A DNA stretch of 64,000 nt, from NCBI GenBank assembly GCA_022844125.1, contig JALHMI010000018.1:101636-165635 (forward strand), given 5' to 3'. A program made the translations under genes and the position numbers. Below are positions 22,823 to 31,526 of the stretch, in pieces. The DNA is from Pirellulales bacterium. GTDB taxonomy: Bacteria; Planctomycetota; Planctomycetia; Pirellulales; PALSA-1355. Below the pieces are notes generated by a model. The model saw only the letters and a program-made list of their open reading frames with translations. It did not search any database and was not told the DNA's origin. Positions within the stretch are counted from its first letter, which is position 1, and each line of letters opens with the position of its first letter.

Positions 22823-24432
22823 CACGCAACCTCCTGCTCGCTTCGCACCAGCAGCCGGTTGCCAATGAGCACAGGGTAGTTCCAACTTTGCCCGGATACG
22901 ACAAAGTGTCGCGAGAGTTCCATGAACTGCTCCGGCGAAGGCTCGACCAGGGCAATTTCGCCATTCTCGGACTGCACCAGGAGCAGGTCCCCGGCCAACA
23001 GCACCTGGCCGTGGCCGTAGCGGGTTCGCTTCCACTTCCGCTTGCCGGTCGCCAGCTCCAGGCAGCAGAGAGTTCCCTCGTCGAGGCCGTAAGCGTGGCC
23101 ATCGTGTACGACGGCGCTGGTCATCTTGGTTTTCAGATTGTTGTTCTTCCACAGCGGCTCGATGGTCCACTGGTCGCCGTCGAGCTTGACCTGCCAGAGC
23201 GTCGCGCCGACGCCATAGCCCTTGGTGAGTAGCAGCTTGTCCCCCTCGATGAGCACCGGCTGGGCGACGTTCGGCGAAGCGGCGCCATCTTCAGGCCATG
23301 CATGCTCCCAGAGCATTTTGCCAGTGACCGGATCGTGGCCGCTGGTCTTGGTGGCGTTGACGATCACGACCTGCGGCACGCCGCACAGGGACATCAATGT
23401 TGGCGATGAATAGCTGGACGCGTCGTCGCCGGCGCTCCAAACCAGTTTGCCGTCCATCTTGTCATAGGCGACGAGCGATTTGCCGCCGGGTGCGCCCGCG
23501 CTGACGATCACCAGTCCATCGTGCACGAGCGGCGAGCAGCTCTTGCCCCATTGCGGCGGCGTGGCGCCGGTCTCGGCGACGATGTCGTGCTGCCAGATCG
23601 GCTGGCCCGTCGCGCCGTCGAGACAATGCAGAAATCCGGTTGCTCCCAGAGCATAGACGCGGCCATCGTCGATCGTCGGAGTCGCTCGCGGCCCGATGCC
23701 GGCCAGCGTTTCGTGGAACCGAACCGGGGTGGCATGCGCCCACTGAAGTTTGCCGTTCTCCAGGTCGTAGCACGAAATGAGCTCTTCTTCGCCGCGCTGC
23801 TCCTGAGTGACGCCGTACTTGCCGACGACCGCAAAGCTGGACCAGCCGGCGCCGATCGGTTCGCGCCACAGCAGCTTCGGTTTTTCGACGCTCCAGTCGC
23901 GCGCGAGCTTGACGTCGGGATAGACCGCCGTGCGGTGGGGGCCTAGAAATTGCGGAGCATCGGTCGCCGACGTCGTGCGCAAGTCAACTTCGCCTCCGGC
24001 CGCGGCAGTCGCCGCATCGGGCAGCGTTTCATCGGCTCGCGGCGCCCACCGCCAGTTGAGCTTCATGCCGATGTCGCCCGAAACGCTTTCAATTCGCACG
24101 AGCGCGAACAGCAGCACGGCGAGTACCCCGCCCACGATGCCCACGCGGCGGCGGAGCGAGTACGGGGCAGGCGACAAAACCACGAACCACAGGAAGATGA
24201 GGATCGTGCCGAGCGCGACGATGGACATCTTCGTTAAAAAGATCTCGGCAGGCGGCACAATCTCGTTGCTGCCCAGATACTGTGCGGCGCCGAGCCCCAG
24301 GGCTTCAAACGCAATCACCGCCAGCGGAAACCAGCGAGCGACCCCGGGCAAGCGGGCACCGATCGGCAACCTATCCGTGGGTGGCGTAATGGGATTCGAT
24401 TGAGGTGCGTCTTCTGGCATTTTTGGTTCCAT
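22771..24432 (-). CDS. Membrane-anchored PQQ-like beta-propeller protein
   Basis: The protein is up to 553 residues. Three hydrophobic segments lie near residues 33-56, 66-90 and 95-112, then from about residue 160 to 530 a beta-propeller of PQQ-type (BamB-like) repeats: 'ISCYDLENGKLQWAHATPV', 'LHCLDGATGQPIWQHDIV', 'LVAYDKMDGKLVWSAGD', 'HDPVTGKMLWEHAW', 'LCCLELATGKRKWKRTRYGHGQVLL'. No cofactor-binding residues of PQQ dehydrogenases are recognisable. Such proteins are common in planctomycetes, usually without known substrate. It probably faces the periplasm. The start is 24432 or ATG 24420 (AGGATGGA before it). It overlaps the end of the acyltransferase gene, tail to tail, and 32 bases separate it from the giant cytochrome gene. 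Confidence 0.8.
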   Translation of the reverse strand: MEPKMPEDAPQSNPITPPTDRLPIGARLPGVARWFPLAVIAFEALGLGAAQYLGSNEIVPPAEIFLTKMSIVALGTILIFLWFVVLSPAPYSLRRRVGIVGGVLAVLLFALVRIESVSGDIGMKLNWRWAPRADETLPDAATAAAGGEVDLRTTSATDAPQFLGPHRTAVYPDVKLARDWSVEKPKLLWREPIGAGWSSFAVVGKYGVTQEQRGEEELISCYDLENGKLQWAHATPVRFHETLAGIGPRATPTIDDGRVYALGATGFLHCLDGATGQPIWQHDIVAETGATPPQWGKSCSPLVHDGLVIVSAGAPGGKSLVAYDKMDGKLVWSAGDDASSYSSPTLMSLCGVPQVVIVNATKTSGHDPVTGKMLWEHAWPEDGAASPNVAQPVLIEGDKLLLTKGYGVGATLWQVKLDGDQWTIEPLWKNNNLKTKMTSAVVHDGHAYGLDEGTLCCLELATGKRKWKRTRYGHGQVLLAGDLLLVQSENGEIALVEPSPEQFMELSRHFVVSGQSWNYPVLIGNRLLVRSEQEVACYELPVASPSPAAAVSP

Positions 24433-24464
24433 CCTGGTTGCCCCGAAACCGCTACTTCACGCGG

Positions 24465-27400
24465 CTATTTCTGGTTCGGATCGCCCAACGTCTTTAAGAA
24501 CGCATACAGGTCGGCCACCTGCTCATCGGAGAGCGGATCGAGCAAGCCCGTCGGCATCAGCGACTGACTGCTCGGCCGCATCGCCGTCGTTTCGGTACTG
24601 GTGATCCGCACGGTCGTATCCGGACCGGTCTGCAGCAGCGTGCTTTCGGGCGACTCGTACACGACCAGGCCATGATACACCTGTCCGCTCTCGGTGGCGA
24701 TGAGCGTCGTCATATACGTGGGCGAGACTTCCAGGTTTGGATCGAGGATGGCGGTGAACAGGTCGTCGCGCGACATGCGGGTGACGGCGCCTTTGAGTTC
24801 CGGACCAAGATGCCCGCTCTGCTGATGGCAGCGGTGGCAGGATCGCAGTTCGAAGACCTGCCGACCGGCTATCGGATCGCCCGCCTCCCAATTGATGTCA
24901 TTCAATCGCGAGCGCCAAGCGGCCAGATCGGTCGTGGTCGAGGCCGCGAGCCGCGCGTACTCGGCCGGATAGTAACCTGCAAACAGGTTGTACCAACCGA
25001 CCCACTGCTTCGCCGGATCGGGATCCCATTCGACATCCGCGCCGTCTTCGGTCCAGAATTCGAGCAGCCGCATAAGCGCCGTGCGGGGCTCTACTTGCTT
25101 GCCGAGCGAGCAAGCTTGTTTGAGAGCTCGCAATGCCGCTGCCATCTCATCTGTGCTGTGGCGCACACCGAGCGCCGGCAGGGCGTATGCCACGCGCTCG
25201 ACGACTTCCGGCTGCGGGGAACTCAAGGCTTCAATGAACTTCGCGCGATCCAGAGGCTGCGGATTGCTGGCCAATGCGAGCACAACCGCGTCACGGAGCG
25301 ACGCGTGCTCCCAGAAGGGACGGATCAGTGGAGCGGCTTCCTCGACGGGTAGCCGCGCCGCCAGACTGACGAGCTCTGGCGTTGGTTCCGCGCCGGCGGC
25401 AGCCAGATTCTTCCACAGCACGCGCGTGGCGGCGAACTGCCGATCGGCTGGAAGTTCTTCGATGAGGATCGTGTGCCCGGGATTGGCGAGCTGCGCACTT
25501 TCAACGACCGCAGTTGCCAAGGCCGGATCGCGCCCCGACAGTGCGGCAAAAACTTCACTCACTCGGAACGGCCAGTTGCGACTGGCAAAGTGCTCGGCCG
25601 CGGAAAGCTTTTGGTGCAGGCTCAGCAGGCACTTTACGCTCGCCGCCGTGAACTTTGGCGAGCGCTCGCCCGCCAATAGCGAGGCCACGGTCAGATAGTG
25701 AACATCATTCTCGACACTGCTGTTGTCGGTCCATTTCGCCGAAAGAGATTTGAGCAGCTCGTCGCTGGACACTTGCAGCATCCCAAGCAGACGAGCCATC
25801 TCCCGATCGAGCTCGTCATCGCCTGTTGGAAACACCGCGATCAGGCGCTGGGCAATCGACTGGCGAACCGCCTCGGGCACGACATCAAGCTGCTTGGCTT
25901 GATAGCCTGCGTAGACCTCGGCCGCGCCGCTACTCAGCCGGATGTCTCCCAGGGCAAGCTGCAAGAGACGAATCGCCTCCAGCCGGATGTCGACTTCATC
26001 GCAGGTTGTCGCGACCTCGGCGCAGTGGGCGACTCGCTCGGGCGAGAGACCCGCTCGCTTCGGGGCGTCACACCCTGTCGATTCGATCCAGTGTTGCGCC
26101 AGTCGCAAGCGGTGAGCATCCTCGCGAATCCGGATCGTGCTCGCGAAATTGGCGTAGCTCTTCGAGCCCGCGCTGCGAGCAACGTCGATGGCTGCGGCAC
26201 GCACTCTTCGCAGAGGGCCGCTCAGTCCACGAGCCCAGGCCGGCTGGGGTGTCGTCGTCGGATCAATCTCAGGGGACGTGGCGAGCGCTTCCCAGGCGAA
26301 GCGATTAACGCGTGCATCCTCGTCGTCGGTTAGCTGGCAGAGCAGGCCGACGGCCTCGGCATTCGACGGGCTTCGTCCGAGCGCCCAGGCAACGCGAGCT
26401 CGCACGGCCGGAATATCGGTCTTGATGGCGCTAGCAGCGGTTTTAACGTCGATGTCGCCGAACACCTCAACCAGTACCTCGGCAGCGCGGATTCGCTCTT
26501 CAGCAGAGCGCCCGTCGTCGATCAATGCAGTGGCAAACGCTTCTCGTCCCGCGGCATTGGCGAACGGCGCCCAAACGGCTCGCGACCAACTGGCGAGGGG
26601 CTGGTCGGCTCTGAGAACTCGATCGATGGATTCTCCCGCGAGCGAGTCAATCTTTCCGCCAGCATGCCGAATGCGAAACACGCTCCCTAGCGTTCGCCGG
26701 CCGCCGATTGCTACGAACAGGTCGCCGTCCGGACCTACGGCCAGATCGCAGGGTGCGAAACCAATGTCGCCCGTCGTTTCCAGAAACGCCTCGGGTTTGC
26801 CTGAGCTCGAAGCCCCATCGGGCTTGAGCGGCACGTAGTAAATCCGCCCGAACGTCCAGCAGGCCGCGAACACACCGCCACGATATCGCTCGGGAAACTG
26901 ACGGTGTCGATACACCACGAGCCCCGTCGGCGAACCGCGTCCGAACTCGGCTGCCCGCTCGACGTTGTCGAAGAACGATTCGGGCCGATTCCACGATTGG
27001 GTCCAGCCCTTGAGCAACCAGCCGTGCTCGCGACTCTGAGCAATGTCGAACAGCCGCGTTGGCGCATACCAGGGAAGATGATGATCGCGCTCGCCATCCG
27101 AGTCGACTGTGAGCAACTGCCCCGCGGCCGTGAAGTCGATGTCGTACGGATTGCGGAACCCGTGGGCGTAGATGTCGAGCGGCTTGCCCTCAGGCGAGAA
27201 TCGCACGATTCCGCCCGAGTGCGGCTGCTTGACCGGCGAGGTCGCAAGCACCGCGTGTTCAGCCGAGATGCCGGCATCGTTGCCGCAGACCAGGTAATAG
27301 CAGCCATCCGGACCGCGGATGATTCCGTTCGCGCCATGCTCGGGATGCTTGAGGTTGGTCCAGGTCTCTAGGTCCCCGTCAGCGCGGCCGTCGCCATCGC

Positions 27401-27797
27401 GGTCGCGCAGGCGATGAACTCCGTTGTCGCCCGTGCAGATCAGGTCGGGCCCGTCGAAGTACATGCCATGCGCGCCGCTCTTAGGCAGGTCGGAAAAGAG
27501 CGTCGCGCGATCGGCCCGGCCGTCCTGGTCGTCGTCTTGCAGGATCTTGACGTAGCCGGCTCCGGCCACGACCACTCGACCTTGAGCGTCGATGGTCATT
27601 GAGTAGATGTCGTGCGCCAGCGCGTCGTCGGCGTAGCGGGTGACCTCGAAACCCTCGGGCACACGAATGCCGAGGTCTTCGCCGTGAGCTGCGGAGGCAT
27701 GAATACCGAGCCACATCGCGCACAGAAGCGCAGCAAGGCGTGACAGTGGAAACGCAAGCGACAGGGCAGGGGGGCAGGAGGAGGCATGGTGCATCAC
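24465..27797 (-). CDS. PVC-type membrane-bound dehydrogenase/HEAT/c-type cytochrome fusion
   Basis: This 1110-residue protein has a signal peptide (about 1-38, ending 'HASAAHGED'), then an NHL-like propeller dehydrogenase domain ('GIRVPEGFEVTRYADD', 'FDGPDLICTGDNGVHRLRDRDGDGRADG', 'DIDFTAAGQLLTVDSDGERDHHLPWY', about 45-420), a HEAT-repeat region (about 430-900) and a C-terminal cytochrome c module with heme site 'CHRCH' near residue 983. The order matches the planctomycete and verrucomicrobial family of large putative membrane-bound dehydrogenases. Expected role: oxidation of a sugar or alcohol in the periplasm with electrons passed to the heme. The cluster PQQ-like/cytochrome on the same strand suggests a shared substrate, but none is identified. 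Confidence 0.88.
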   Translation of the reverse strand: MMHHASSCPPALSLAFPLSRLAALLCAMWLGIHASAAHGEDLGIRVPEGFEVTRYADDALAHDIYSMTIDAQGRVVVAGAGYVKILQDDDQDGRADRATLFSDLPKSGAHGMYFDGPDLICTGDNGVHRLRDRDGDGRADGDLETWTNLKHPEHGANGIIRGPDGCYYLVCGNDAGISAEHAVLATSPVKQPHSGGIVRFSPEGKPLDIYAHGFRNPYDIDFTAAGQLLTVDSDGERDHHLPWYAPTRLFDIAQSREHGWLLKGWTQSWNRPESFFDNVERAAEFGRGSPTGLVVYRHRQFPERYRGGVFAACWTFGRIYYVPLKPDGASSSGKPEAFLETTGDIGFAPCDLAVGPDGDLFVAIGGRRTLGSVFRIRHAGGKIDSLAGESIDRVLRADQPLASWSRAVWAPFANAAGREAFATALIDDGRSAEERIRAAEVLVEVFGDIDVKTAASAIKTDIPAVRARVAWALGRSPSNAEAVGLLCQLTDDEDARVNRFAWEALATSPEIDPTTTPQPAWARGLSGPLRRVRAAAIDVARSAGSKSYANFASTIRIREDAHRLRLAQHWIESTGCDAPKRAGLSPERVAHCAEVATTCDEVDIRLEAIRLLQLALGDIRLSSGAAEVYAGYQAKQLDVVPEAVRQSIAQRLIAVFPTGDDELDREMARLLGMLQVSSDELLKSLSAKWTDNSSVENDVHYLTVASLLAGERSPKFTAASVKCLLSLHQKLSAAEHFASRNWPFRVSEVFAALSGRDPALATAVVESAQLANPGHTILIEELPADRQFAATRVLWKNLAAAGAEPTPELVSLAARLPVEEAAPLIRPFWEHASLRDAVVLALASNPQPLDRAKFIEALSSPQPEVVERVAYALPALGVRHSTDEMAAALRALKQACSLGKQVEPRTALMRLLEFWTEDGADVEWDPDPAKQWVGWYNLFAGYYPAEYARLAASTTTDLAAWRSRLNDINWEAGDPIAGRQVFELRSCHRCHQQSGHLGPELKGAVTRMSRDDLFTAILDPNLEVSPTYMTTLIATESGQVYHGLVVYESPESTLLQTGPDTTVRITSTETTAMRPSSQSLMPTGLLDPLSDEQVADLYAFLKTLGDPNQK

Positions 27798-27856
27798 TTC
27801 ATGCTAGCCACGCCCGCGGGTCGCCTCAACCGACGAAACTCCGCGAAACACCAAAC

Positions 27857-28492
27857 TTACAGCGGGCCGCCGAATCCCACGCCCCAGGAAACGCTTCGCC
27901 GCGGATATGGCCGGTAGTAACAAGGCGCAGGGTAGTAAACCGGCGCCGGGACCATGACGGGCTGACCGACCATGACCGGTTGTCCATACGCCATCGGGAC
28001 CGCTGCCGCCTGCGGCGGCGCTTGCATCGCCTGCATCACGCGCGGGCTGACGCCTTGCTGTTGCAGTGCGATCAGGTCCTGCGCCTGAATCGGCGCTGCC
28101 ATGCCGTGCGACTGTACGAAGGGGACGATGACGTCTTCGCTCACGCCGGCGCGGGTCATCGAGATCACGTCCGCGATCGTCACCGCTCCGGCCGGGGCAG
28201 GGCGGCCCATGCGGGCTTCGATTTCGGCGCGATTCTGCGCTTCAATGTCGTCGAGGCTGCCACCGATCGCAGCGCCACTTAAAGCACCGACGCCGGCTCC
28301 GATGGCAGCGCCCGCGCCGGTGTTGCCGACGGCGTTACCGACGATTGCGCCGAGGCCGGCGCCGCCAAGTCCGCCGTACAGCGCGCCTTTCTCGGAGCGA
28401 TAGGGTGAATTGCAGCCATGCGCGAGTCCGGTCAGGGCGACCGCGATCGCAATGCGAAAGGTGGTTTGGCGAGTCAGCAGGGAGGACAGCAT
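27857..28492 (-). CDS. Glycine-zipper envelope protein, likely lipoprotein
   Basis: The 211-residue protein starts with an apparent lipoprotein signal ending 'TGLAHGC' (Cys27). It is followed by a glycine-zipper region (about 36-80, 'GALYGGLGGAGLGAIVGNAV', 'GAAIGAGVGALSGAAIGGSLD'), typical of proteins inserting into membranes or forming amyloid-like pores. A middle region 'VISMTRAGVSEDVIVPFVQSHG' (about 110-130) and a C-terminal Pro/Tyr/Val-rich tail complete it. The combination of zipper and Pro/Tyr tail is common in planctomycete proteins of unknown function. It lies 60 bases downstream of the start of the cytochrome gene on the same strand. Confidence 0.75.
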   Translation of the reverse strand: MLSSLLTRQTTFRIAIAVALTGLAHGCNSPYRSEKGALYGGLGGAGLGAIVGNAVGNTGAGAAIGAGVGALSGAAIGGSLDDIEAQNRAEIEARMGRPAPAGAVTIADVISMTRAGVSEDVIVPFVQSHGMAAPIQAQDLIALQQQGVSPRVMQAMQAPPQAAAVPMAYGQPVMVGQPVMVPAPVYYPAPCYYRPYPRRSVSWGVGFGGPL

Positions 28493-28720
28493 TGGGGGAG
28501 ACCTTTCGAGCCGCGAACCTTAAACCGCGGCTTCAAGAGGGCAACGTGGGGTTGGGGGCGGGATCGTCGAAGAAATCGTCCGCCGCGTCAAGAGAACCCC
28601 ATCTCCATTTGCGCGATTCTCAGCGCGAATCCAAACGTGTTGCTAGCGCGCTAACGCCAGCATCGCCGTTTTGATGACGCGCGCTGTCGTCAATGCGTTG
28701 GGGCAGCCTGTGGCGACGGC

Positions 28721-29890
28721 TCAATCCGAGTGCTCGGCCCGCCACTCGGTCCACTTTTTGAACGCGGCGATCCGGGATTCTTCGTCTTCGAGCCCCAGGG
28801 TTCCCACCTGAAAGACGGTGGGAGCGTACTCCTGCACGTTGTTGAATCCGTACTCGCGCAGACTCTGACCGCTCATGTGCAAGGCGGCCGCCAACGCGAC
28901 GTCGCGCATCTGCAAATCGACCTGTCGCGGCGGATCATCCACTTGCACCTGTCCCAGCACCGTCGCGTCTTGCAGGTACTTCTCGACCAGCGGGAGCTCG
29001 CCCTTATCGCCAAATCGGGCGATCATCATGATCGAGAGTTGCTTGGAGCCGGGCAGGCTGTCCTTGGCTTCCAGCACCCGGCTGGCGATCGACATTGTTT
29101 CCGGCTTGAGCTCAAGCTGCGCGGCCAGCGTCAGGTTCTGGTTCGTCATGGCGGGCGTAGTGTCGCGGGCGATCCAGCGGCCGACCATCTTCTTCAGCAG
29201 CCCCGGCCACATGGGCGACTTCAGGTTGCCGCGATAGGTCGCCTGCACGACATAGGGATACACGTGCAGGCAGCCATCTTCGCCCGCTTCGACCCCATCC
29301 GCCGCACCGACGAACAACAGCGTGGCCAGCGTGCCCAGATCGTTGAGCGAATCGCGGCGGCCGTCGATGATCTCGCGCATCCGGTCGTTGAGCAAAGAGG
29401 TGGCTTGAGTAGGCCCCGTTGCAACCGCTTCCAGGAGTTCCGGTTCGCAGCGCTGCATCTCGACAAACAATTGTCGTGCCGCCCGATGATCGCCATAGAT
29501 CGCGGCGAACTGCTCCCAGGCCGGTAGCGTTAAGGGTGACTTTTCGTCGCCCAGGGCAAACGCTTCCAAACGCTGCTCGAAGTCGCTTGACAGCACCGTG
29601 ACCAGGATGGCTCGTGCCCGAAGTCGGACCTCCGCGTCGGGCGATTGTACTGCCTGCTCGAGGGCGGTTCGCGTGCCGATGCCGATCGCCACCAGATCGC
29701 GAGAAGCCTGCTCGCGCTCGGCGAACTCCGCGGAACCGAGTTGCTCTACCAGCGCGGCAATTTGCTCAGGGGTCGCGCGGGGTACATCCGCCATGGGAGC
29801 GTTGGCGGCCAGCAGCGGCGCTGCAGGCAGCAGTGCGATCGAGCAGAGCGTCAGGACGCCCGTCAAAAGCCGCACGAATCGTCGAGCCAC
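28721..29890 (-). CDS. Secreted HEAT-like protein of unknown function
   Basis: This 389-residue protein starts at GTG 29890, which has an excellent ribosome-binding site (AGGAGAG, 5 bases upstream); the open frame continues to 29962 but lacks support. The signal peptide covers about residues 1-29 ('RRFVRLLTGVLTLCSIALLP', 'APLLAANAP'). The first 100 residues after it resemble HEAT repeats ('IAALVEQLGSAEFAEREQASRDLVAIG', 'AVQSPDAEVRLRARAIL'). The rest is helical without known domains. Similar HEAT-bearing secreted proteins occur in planctomycetes; the function is unknown. Confidence 0.7.
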   Translation of the reverse strand: MARRFVRLLTGVLTLCSIALLPAAPLLAANAPMADVPRATPEQIAALVEQLGSAEFAEREQASRDLVAIGIGTRTALEQAVQSPDAEVRLRARAILVTVLSSDFEQRLEAFALGDEKSPLTLPAWEQFAAIYGDHRAARQLFVEMQRCEPELLEAVATGPTQATSLLNDRMREIIDGRRDSLNDLGTLATLLFVGAADGVEAGEDGCLHVYPYVVQATYRGNLKSPMWPGLLKKMVGRWIARDTTPAMTNQNLTLAAQLELKPETMSIASRVLEAKDSLPGSKQLSIMMIARFGDKGELPLVEKYLQDATVLGQVQVDDPPRQVDLQMRDVALAAALHMSGQSLREYGFNNVQEYAPTVFQVGTLGLEDEESRIAAFKKWTEWRAEHSD

Positions 29891-30008
29891 GTTTACTCTC
29901 CTTAGGCCGCCCAATACGCCTGGAGTGTCACTGCCTGAAGCCACGTCGACTGGCCATTGCATCTATTGTACCGCCGCCGGCTTGCGCGAGTAAAGCTCGC
30001 TCATTTGC

Positions 30009-30037
30009 TTGCAGTCGGACAGTGGGTAAGCTAGAAT
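30009..30037 (+). promoter_or_regulatory. Sigma-70-type promoter of the trans-sulfuration operon
   Basis: TTGCAG (30009-30014), 17-base spacer, TAGAAT (30032-30037). This is the best-formed promoter I could see on this strand in the 408-base gap (29891-30298), and it points at the leader and the PLP-enzyme genes. Transcription would start near 30044-30046. Confidence 0.55.
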
Positions 30038-30044
30038 TCGTCGA

Positions 30045-30298
30045 TGGGATTTGCGGCCGCTTGCAGCCTGACTGCTAAAGTGCCATCGTCCAGGACCGGA
30101 CGGCTGAAACCAGCCTGACCGGGTCAGGGCTCAAAAGAGCCCGGGGCGATTTCATCTTGAAACAGGTGAGCCGCGACTGCATTGGGGCAGTGTCGCGGCT
30201 TTTTTTGTTTCCAGCCGCGATGCCTTGCCCGCCCGACAAGTACCAGGCGGCATAAACCGCCCGCCCTCACGACGAACCTGTAACCGGAAAGTCCCACC
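30045..30298 (+). ncRNA. Structured 5' leader, possible new riboswitch or attenuator
   Basis: About 254 bases of untranslated leader precede two trans-sulfuration genes. In order it can form: CGTCC/GGACG (30087-30091, 30098-30102), GGCTG/CAGCC (30102-30106, 30111-30115), CCTGAC/GTCAGG (30114-30119, 30123-30128), GGGCTC/GAGCCC with an AAAA loop (30127-30132, 30137-30142), TTTCA/TGAAA (30151-30162 region), then an intrinsic terminator (30169-30206). The terminator's 3' arm TCGCGGCT (30193-30200) can also pair with AGCCGCGA at 30213-30220, so two exclusive structures exist. Neighbouring hairpins 2-4 share bases at their borders. No SAM-I, SAM-II, SAM-IV or SAH consensus was recognised by eye. 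Regulation by S-adenosylmethionine or sulfur supply is plausible. Confidence 0.6.
30169..30206 (+). terminator. Intrinsic terminator/attenuator in the leader
   Basis: AGCCGCGACTGC (30169-30180), loop ATTGGG, GCAGTGTCGCGGCT (30187-30200), with a 2-base bulge, followed by seven T (30200-30206). The hairpin is GC-rich and sits 92 bases before the first ATG of the operon with no gene between it and the promoter, so it is most likely a conditional attenuator. Confidence 0.75.
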
Positions 30299-31510
30299 AT
30301 GGGCAACATGAAAACCAACGACCGCACCGCGAACGAAACCGCCCGGGGAATCTCGACCACCTGCGTGCATGCCGGAGAGGAACGCCAGAAGGAAGCCAGT
30401 TCGATCACCGACCCGATTTTCTGCGCTTCGACCTACACCTTCGCCAACACGGCTGCGGTCATTGAGTTCATCGAGAAGAAACTCCCGCGCGAAGAATACG
30501 GCCGCTATGGCAATCCCGGCGAGAAGGTCGTCGAACGCAAGCTGGCGGCGCTCGACGGCGCGGAAGCCGCGGTACTGTACTCCAGCGGCATGGCGGCCGT
30601 GGCGGGCTTGCTGCTGGCCAAGCTCAACAGCGGCGACGAGGTGATCTTCTTCGATGAGTGTTACCACCGCACCCGCGAGTTCTGCTCCAAGCACATGGCG
30701 CGGTTTGGCGTCGTTACGCACCAGGTGCCGGCCGGCGACTACGACGCGATGGAAGCGGCCATCAATAAGAACACGCGGCTGCTGGTGAGCGAGTCGCCCA
30801 CGAATCCGCACCTGAGCGTGGTCGATCTCGAGCGTTTCGCCGGACTCGGCCGCAAGCACGGCGTCGAAACTTTGATCGACGCCACGCTCGGCACGCCGTA
30901 TAACGTGCAGCCGATCGGGGCGGGCGTGGACTACGTCCTGCACTCGGCGACCAAGTATCTCGGCGGGCATAACGACCTGCTGGCCGGCGTGATCGTTGGC
31001 TCCGAGGAGCAGCTTGCACCGGTTCGTAAACTTCGGGGCATCACCGGGGCGGTCAACTCGCCACACAACTTCTACCTGCTCGAACGCGGTCTGAAGACGT
31101 TCGAGCTGCGCATGCAGCGACACAACGCCAATGGCCAGGCCGTGGCTGAGTTCCTGCACGAGCACCCGCGGATCGAGAAGGTCTACTATCCCGGCCTGCC
31201 GTCGCACCCGTACCACGAAATTGCCAGCCGCACGATGCGGGGCTTTGGCGGCCTGGTCACGTTCCTGATTAAAGATGCCGACTGGCGAGCGACGGCCGAC
31301 GTCGTTGACCGCGTGCAGATTCCGCGCATCGCGCCCAGCCTGGGCGGTGTCGAGTCGCTCATCGAACAGCCGCTGGTGATGAGCTACTACGAGATGCCGG
31401 TCGAAGATCGCAAGCGGTTCGGCATTCCCGATAACATGATTCGACTTTCGTGCGGCATCGAAAACACGGAAGACCTGGTGGCCGATCTGAAGCAGGCCCT
31501 GCAAGGTTAA
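30299..31510 (+). CDS. Trans-sulfuration enzyme, cystathionine gamma-synthase/lyase family (PLP)
   Basis: This 403-residue Cys/Met-metabolism PLP enzyme has the family marks: 'TTCVHAGEER' at the N-terminus, 'YGRYGNPGEKVVERKLAALDG' (phosphate and active-site loop), and the PLP lysine in 'VLHSATKYLGGHNDLLAGVIVG' (about residue 220). Members make cystathionine from an activated homoserine (MetB), cleave it (MetC, Mgl) or take up sulfide (MetY, MetZ). Motifs alone do not decide which. It is the first gene behind the structured leader and is followed after 16 bases by a paralogue. The pair likely performs two steps of methionine/cysteine interconversion. Confidence 0.9.
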   Translation: MGNMKTNDRTANETARGISTTCVHAGEERQKEASSITDPIFCASTYTFANTAAVIEFIEKKLPREEYGRYGNPGEKVVERKLAALDGAEAAVLYSSGMAAVAGLLLAKLNSGDEVIFFDECYHRTREFCSKHMARFGVVTHQVPAGDYDAMEAAINKNTRLLVSESPTNPHLSVVDLERFAGLGRKHGVETLIDATLGTPYNVQPIGAGVDYVLHSATKYLGGHNDLLAGVIVGSEEQLAPVRKLRGITGAVNSPHNFYLLERGLKTFELRMQRHNANGQAVAEFLHEHPRIEKVYYPGLPSHPYHEIASRTMRGFGGLVTFLIKDADWRATADVVDRVQIPRIAPSLGGVESLIEQPLVMSYYEMPVEDRKRFGIPDNMIRLSCGIENTEDLVADLKQALQG

Positions 31511-31526
31511 CTCGAGGAACCATCGC

